Program-made: the position numbers and the translations under genes
Part shown: one piece after another, positions 13,209-15,814 of the stretch
How positions within the stretch are numbered: position 1 is the first letter of the stretch
Layout of the letters: each line of letters opens with the position of its first letter
The notes under the pieces: generated by a model
Told to the model about the DNA's origin: nothing
Database searches by the model: none
Seen by the model: only the letters and a program-made list of their open reading frames with translations
From: Candidatus Nomurabacteria bacterium
GTDB lineage: Bacteria; Patescibacteriota; Minisyncoccia; Phycocordibacterales; UBA9973
Direction of reading: 5' to 3'
Assembly (NCBI GenBank): GCA_023267515.1
Contig: JAHFNF010000012.1
Coordinates: 1-15,814, forward strand
Length of the DNA: 15,814 nucleotides

Positions 13209-13706
13209 TTACTTTCTTTTCCACAGGAGCGTTTGAATATTGGCATGAATTCCTAAAGTAACCAATTGGGAAGAGGGGTTGATATTAACTCCAAGTTCTG
13301 AAAAAAGAAAAAAGTTTACGTCTCCTGCCCTTACAGACCTTTCTATACCAATAGAGACATACCCTGTTTTAGAACTTAAACTTTTTGAAATAATTGTATA
13401 AAGTCCTAAATCTTTTTTTAGCAGGTACCCATTCACCACCCTGAAAGTATTATTGCCAAAGCCATAAAGAAAATTATGATAGGTCTTGGCGGTAACAATG
13501 CAGAGATTGGGAGATAAATTATATCCGAGGGTAAATGGTTTGATCTTCCCCGCTAATGAGGTATTGGCGGAAGAAGCAAACACTGCGCCAAAGGTAACTT
13601 TCTGAATGCCATTTGCCTTACCAGGGTTAGTTTGGGCGATCGCTACCGATAATGTCATTGCAAAAGCAATAGAGCAGATGCAAGATAATAAGCTGATTTT
13701 TTTCAT
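13209..13706 (-). CDS. Secreted, beta-strand-rich protein of unknown function
   Basis: A 165-residue protein with a Sec signal peptide (basic MKK, hydrophobic core, AIA before Gln25). This Bacteroidota-like style resembles the other secreted unknown at 8549-9421. The mature part is a series of alternating-residue strands (GAVFASS, FTLGYNL, LCIVTAK, GLYTIISKSL, GYVSIGIERSV, NFFLFSELGVNI, LVTLGIHANI), ending in WKRK. This looks like a small beta-barrel or beta-sandwich. Typical outer-membrane barrels end in an aromatic residue, and this one does not; patescibacteria are also thought to lack an outer membrane. I know no matching family. It diverges from the TrmB-like regulator gene, with repeat elements over its promoter that suggest control by that regulator. 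Confidence 0.7.
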   Translation of the reverse strand: MKKISLLSCICSIAFAMTLSVAIAQTNPGKANGIQKVTFGAVFASSANTSLAGKIKPFTLGYNLSPNLCIVTAKTYHNFLYGFGNNTFRVVNGYLLKKDLGLYTIISKSLSSKTGYVSIGIERSVRAGDVNFFLFSELGVNINPSSQLVTLGIHANIQTLLWKRK

Positions 13707-13728
13707 TTTGGTTGGTTTTAAATGTTAA

Positions 13729-13791
13729 ACAACAATACTATATTTCCAACATATTATATACTAAGTGTCAATTGTTGTAAATATTGTTGTA
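13729..13791. repeat. ATTGTTGT repeat cluster, candidate operator
   Basis: ATTGTTGTA occurs as direct repeats at 13771-13779 and 13783-13791 (12 bp apart, start to start), and as an inverted copy ACAACAAT at 13729-13736. The right copy overlaps the palindrome TTGTACAA (13787-13794). The direct repeats cover or adjoin the -35 of the leftward gene and lie just upstream of the -35 of the rightward TrmB-like gene. This is a plausible site for autoregulation and control of the divergent gene. Confidence 0.5.
13753..13781 (-). promoter_or_regulatory. Promoter of the secreted beta-rich protein
   Basis: Minus strand: TTTACA (13781-13776), 17 bp spacer, TATAAT (13758-13753). Predicted start near 13746, leader about 40 nt. 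The -35 overlaps the left ATTGTTGTA repeat. Confidence 0.65.
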
Positions 13792-13796
13792 CAAAC

Positions 13797-13825
13797 TTGA
13801 CAACATATAAGCACCTTGCTATACT
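13797..13825 (+). promoter_or_regulatory. Promoter of the TrmB-like regulator
   Basis: TTGACA (13797-13802), 17 bp spacer, TGC-TATACT (-10 at 13820-13825): a perfect -35 and an extended -10. The start is predicted at 13832, exactly the A of the ATG, so the mRNA should be leaderless. Confidence 0.75.
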
Positions 13826-13831
13826 TCCCTT

Positions 13832-14641
13832 ATGGTAGAAAAGACATTGGAAAAATTTGGATTGAAAGAAGAAGAAGTAAAAATCTTTCTATTTCTGCTT
13901 GAAAACGGAGCTCAGATTGTGGGCAACTTAGCAAAAAAGACAGGTCTTTCGCGGCCGTCAGTTTATGGCTTCTTAAAAAAGTTGCAGAATAGCGGTTTAG
14001 TAATTGAGTCACAGAAAAACGGGGTCAAAACTTTCCAAGCCAGTTCAGAGGAAAAAGTAAGTACGATTTTAGACGAAAGAATAAAAGACTTGGAAAAAGG
14101 CAAGTCAGAGATAAAAAAAGTTTTTTCGGAAATCCAAAAAGGTACAATAACAATCAGCCCAAAATTTCAACTCTTTGAAGGTAGGGAGGGTCTTAGAAAT
14201 ATACTAAGAGATGTATTACTTTATAGAGATATAGAAACAATGTCTTATTGGCCAATCAAATCAATAATTGAGATTTTATCAGAAGACTATTTTAGAAAAC
14301 TTAATATAGAAAGGATAAAACGAAGAATTTATGTTCGTGCGATTTGGCCTCAAAATCAAATAGTGGATATAAAAAAACAGACATTTATGGGGGGTGGGGA
14401 AAAGTTCTTTAGAGAGACACGCATAGCCCCAAAAAGTATTTCTTTTTCTATGGGATACTGGATATACGGAAACAAGGTTGCATTTATTTCTTCTAAAAAA
14501 GAAGCATTTGGATTTATAGTAGAAAGTAAAGAATTTATAGAAATGCTATCATCTCAATTTGAACTCGTGTGGAATGCTTCAACAAGACTTGCAGACCAAG
14601 AAAAAGATGGGGAAGAATTTATTAAGGAAAATAATTTATGA
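13832..14641 (+). CDS. TrmB-family transcriptional regulator
   Basis: A 269-residue regulator. Residues about 1-70 are a TrmB-type winged helix-turn-helix (LEKFGLKEEEVKIFLFLLENG, IVGNLAKKTGLSRPSVYGFLKKLQNSGLV), followed by an amphipathic Lys/Glu-rich helix (about 75-105) suited to dimerisation. The C-terminal half, about 110-255, resembles the TrmB sensor domain (FQLFEGREGLRNILRDVL, IYVRAIWPQNQ, YWIYGNKVAFIS, FELVWNAS). In archaea such domains bind sugars; the ligand here is unknown. The family is mainly archaeal but is also found in patescibacteria. It is divergent from the secreted beta-rich gene, with shared repeat elements between them. Its stop overlaps the ruvC start (ATGA), so ruvC expression depends on this unit. 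Confidence 0.88.
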   Translation: MVEKTLEKFGLKEEEVKIFLFLLENGAQIVGNLAKKTGLSRPSVYGFLKKLQNSGLVIESQKNGVKTFQASSEEKVSTILDERIKDLEKGKSEIKKVFSEIQKGTITISPKFQLFEGREGLRNILRDVLLYRDIETMSYWPIKSIIEILSEDYFRKLNIERIKRRIYVRAIWPQNQIVDIKKQTFMGGGEKFFRETRIAPKSISFSMGYWIYGNKVAFISSKKEAFGFIVESKEFIEMLSSQFELVWNASTRLADQEKDGEEFIKENNL

Positions 14642-15114
14642 AAATACTAGGAATTGATCCAGGATTTGAAAGATTGGGTATAGCGGTTTTAGAAAAAACT
14701 GCAAAAAATACACGTGAGGAAATAATATTTTCTGAATGTTTTAAGACTTCGGCAAAATTGGAATTTGCAGAACGTTTGAGTTTAATTGGCGAAGAAGTAA
14801 AAAGAGTAATAAAAAAATACAAGCCGGAAGTGCTCTCTATTGAGACTTTGTTTTTAAATACTAACCAAAAGACTGTGATGCGCGTAGCGGAAGCCCGCGG
14901 AGTGGTGATTTATGAGGCAGCGCAAGTTGGGCTCAAAATATTTGAGGCCTCTCCCTTACAAGTAAAAATAGCCATTACTGGCTACGGCCGAGCCGACAAA
15001 ACGCAGATATTAAAGATGGTAAAACTGCTCGTTGATATAGATCAAAACAAAAAATCAGACGACGAATTGGACGCGATAGCTATTGCTTTGACTGCTTTTG
15101 CCCATATAAGATAG
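14638..15114 (+). CDS. ruvC: Holliday-junction resolvase RuvC
   Basis: Endonuclease that cuts Holliday junctions symmetrically. The protein is 158 residues, of normal length, with the RNase-H-like fold and complete catalytic set: Asp7 (GIDPG), Glu69 (LSIETLF), Asp142 and Asp145 (DDELDAIAIAL). The segment FLNTNQKTVMRVAEARGV is the usual helix contacting the junction. The start codon overlaps the TrmB-like stop by 4 nt (ATGA), implying coupled translation. In many bacteria ruvC lies directly beside yebC and ruvA/ruvB. Here a secreted-protein gene and a regulator gene lie between yebC and ruvC, which looks like an insertion into the ancestral order. Confidence 0.96.
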   Translation: MKILGIDPGFERLGIAVLEKTAKNTREEIIFSECFKTSAKLEFAERLSLIGEEVKRVIKKYKPEVLSIETLFLNTNQKTVMRVAEARGVVIYEAAQVGLKIFEASPLQVKIAITGYGRADKTQILKMVKLLVDIDQNKKSDDELDAIAIALTAFAHIR

Positions 15115-15135
15115 TCTTATTATTCAATAATAGAG

Positions 15136-15144
15136 TTATCCACA
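15136..15144 (+). promoter_or_regulatory. DnaA box downstream of ruvC
   Basis: TTATCCACA, the exact DnaA-box consensus, 21 nt after the ruvC stop. The next 130 bp are very AT-rich and contain ATTTTTAAAT twice (15224-15233 and 15249-15258). No cluster of further boxes is seen, so this is more likely a regulatory or titration site than an origin. Confidence 0.45.
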
Positions 15145-15276
15145 GTTTGGCTTAAAAAGCATTGCCAAAAGTTCTTGGATTTGATAAAAATTAGGGACAA
15201 ATAAAGTATTAATATTTTACTATATTTTTAAATGGGTCGTTTTTAAAAATTTTTAAATAAAAAATCTTATAACTAT

Positions 15277-15441
15277 ATGAGTTATAATAATGACGAAGAA
15301 ACTATGGATGAACTTTCTAGCGCAATGTTGAGCGACGATGACGGTACGTCAAATATTGACTTAGACGAACCGTTGGAACCATTAGAAACCACAGAAACAT
15401 TTGACGATTACGTAGAAGAAGACCCAGACTCAGATCACTAA
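15277..15441 (+). CDS. 54-residue extremely acidic protein, unknown function
   Basis: Reading frame ATG (15277) to TAA (15441). By my count 21 of 54 residues are Asp or Glu, and there is no Lys or Arg at all (one His, the last residue). It is predicted to be mostly disordered, with short hydrophobic islands (MDELSSAML and FDDYVEE). Such proteins can act as nucleic-acid mimics, chaperone-like partners or assembly tags, but no family is recognised. A strong terminator directly follows the stop, which supports a real, separately expressed gene. No clear promoter or Shine-Dalgarno sequence was found in the AT-rich 160 bp upstream; TTGATA at 15181-15186 is the best -35-like element. Confidence 0.6.
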   Translation: MSYNNDEETMDELSSAMLSDDDGTSNIDLDEPLEPLETTETFDDYVEEDPDSDH

Positions 15442-15442
15442 T

Positions 15443-15470
15443 AAAAAAAGCCCCGCTACGGGGCTTTTTT
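15443..15470. terminator. Bidirectional Rho-independent terminator
   Basis: Stem AAAAAAGCCCC / GGGGCTTTTTT around a GCTAC loop (15450-15454 with 15460-15464 as the GC core). It has T-runs on both strands and serves both the acidic-protein gene and the convergent tyrS. Confidence 0.9.
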
Positions 15471-15474
15471 ATTT

Positions 15475-15814
15475 TTAAACTATTTTTATAAACTTTTTTT
15501 TACCTATTTTATATATATGACCTTGCACTGCCTCTTCATTGCCCTTCATCTTCTCACCAGCGGTCATATCCGTGATCGCTCCTACTTCAAACATCCGGCG
15601 TATTTCGGAGTTGGAATCAAAAATTCCGGCCTCTAAGAGCACTCCAGTGAATAAGCCGCTTCCCTTTACTTCCTGTATTTCGCTAGGAATTTCTTTTTTT
15701 TGGAAAGTTTTAATAAAACTCTCTTCTGCCTCCTTTGCTTTTTCTTCTCCATGATAAATAGCCACTATCTCACGCGCTAAACGCATTTTTATATCTCTTG
15801 GATTTACTGCGCCA
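15475..15814 (-). CDS. tyrS: Tyrosyl-tRNA synthetase, C-terminal part (cut by window edge)
   Basis: Class I aminoacyl-tRNA synthetase for tyrosine; only about the last 113 residues are in the window and the frame stays open to base 15814. The segment NPRDIKMRLAREIVAIYHGEEKAKEAEESFIKTFQKK is typical of the end of the TyrS anticodon-binding helical region. It is followed by a C-terminal S4 RNA-binding domain (LFTGVLLEAGIFDSNSEIRRMFEVGAITDM...KIGKKKFIKIV). The internal Met at 15786 is not the start. Catalytic HIGH/KMSKS motifs would lie upstream, outside the window. Confidence 0.88.
   Translation of the reverse strand, partial: GAVNPRDIKMRLAREIVAIYHGEEKAKEAEESFIKTFQKKEIPSEIQEVKGSGLFTGVLLEAGIFDSNSEIRRMFEVGAITDMTAGEKMKGNEEAVQGHIYKIGKKKFIKIV

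Noticed and set aside
13217..13225. TTTTCCACA, a loose DnaA-box match
   Set aside because: It lies inside coding sequence and matches only the relaxed consensus, so it is expected by chance.
13741..13763. TTGACA on the minus strand close to TATAAT upstream of the gene at 13209-13706
   Set aside because: The spacer is only 7 bp; TTTACA at 13781-13776 with a 17 bp spacer is the better -35.
15115..15276. DnaA box plus AT-rich tract read as a replication origin
   Set aside because: Only one good box, no dnaA, dnaN or similar origin neighbours, and no box cluster; kept as a possible regulatory site only.

Overview
This window looks like a chromosome segment of a Candidate Phyla Radiation (Patescibacteria) bacterium, most likely of the Parcubacteria group. 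The evidence is the compact, AT-leaning gene layout with 1-4 nt spacings, the shortened core proteins (HolA about 214 aa, YebC about 179 aa), the type IV pilus genes among housekeeping genes, and single-pass secreted proteins in place of metabolic operons. The placement is inferred from gene style, not from a marker phylogeny. UGA is used as a stop (for example by the methyltransferase gene at 2721-3182), so there is no sign of UGA recoding.

Left part (1-5593): the 3' end of mutM/fpg, a small one-helix membrane protein, a convergent SpoU-type RNA methyltransferase, and a tRNA-Lys(UUU). A leftward operon follows, reading polA - isoprenylcysteine-methyltransferase-like membrane protein - holA - type IV pilin/pseudopilin, with 23 nt, -4 nt and 1 nt junctions.

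Middle (5594-9620): an intergenic region carries opposed promoters and a perfect DnaA box. It drives two exported proteins that share nearly the same 27-residue N-terminal membrane anchor but carry unrelated outer parts (an Ig/fibronectin-III-like one and a six-unit kelch propeller). tsaE converges on them. Next comes a secreted protein of unknown function with its own promoter, terminator and a long folded mRNA leader.

Right part (9621-15814): pilB (the pilus assembly ATPase), a strongly structured putative non-coding RNA on the minus strand with a 6S-like layout, then ruvB-yebC. A second secreted unknown protein (beta-barrel-like) is divergent from a TrmB-family regulator, with repeated ATTGTTGT elements between them. 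ruvC is translationally coupled to the regulator. A 54-residue protein with no Lys or Arg and the 3' part of tyrS end the window.

The themes are replication and repair (mutM, polA, holA, ruvB, ruvC), translation (tRNA-Lys, SpoU, tsaE, yebC, tyrS) and the cell surface (pilin, pilB, four exported proteins). Several genes have a -10 element, often extended, so close to the ATG that their mRNAs should be leaderless or nearly so. The accessory genes instead have real leaders. The most interesting unexplained pieces are the structured RNA, the regulator/secreted-protein module, the anchor-sharing surface pair and the folded leader of the secreted gene at 8549-9421.
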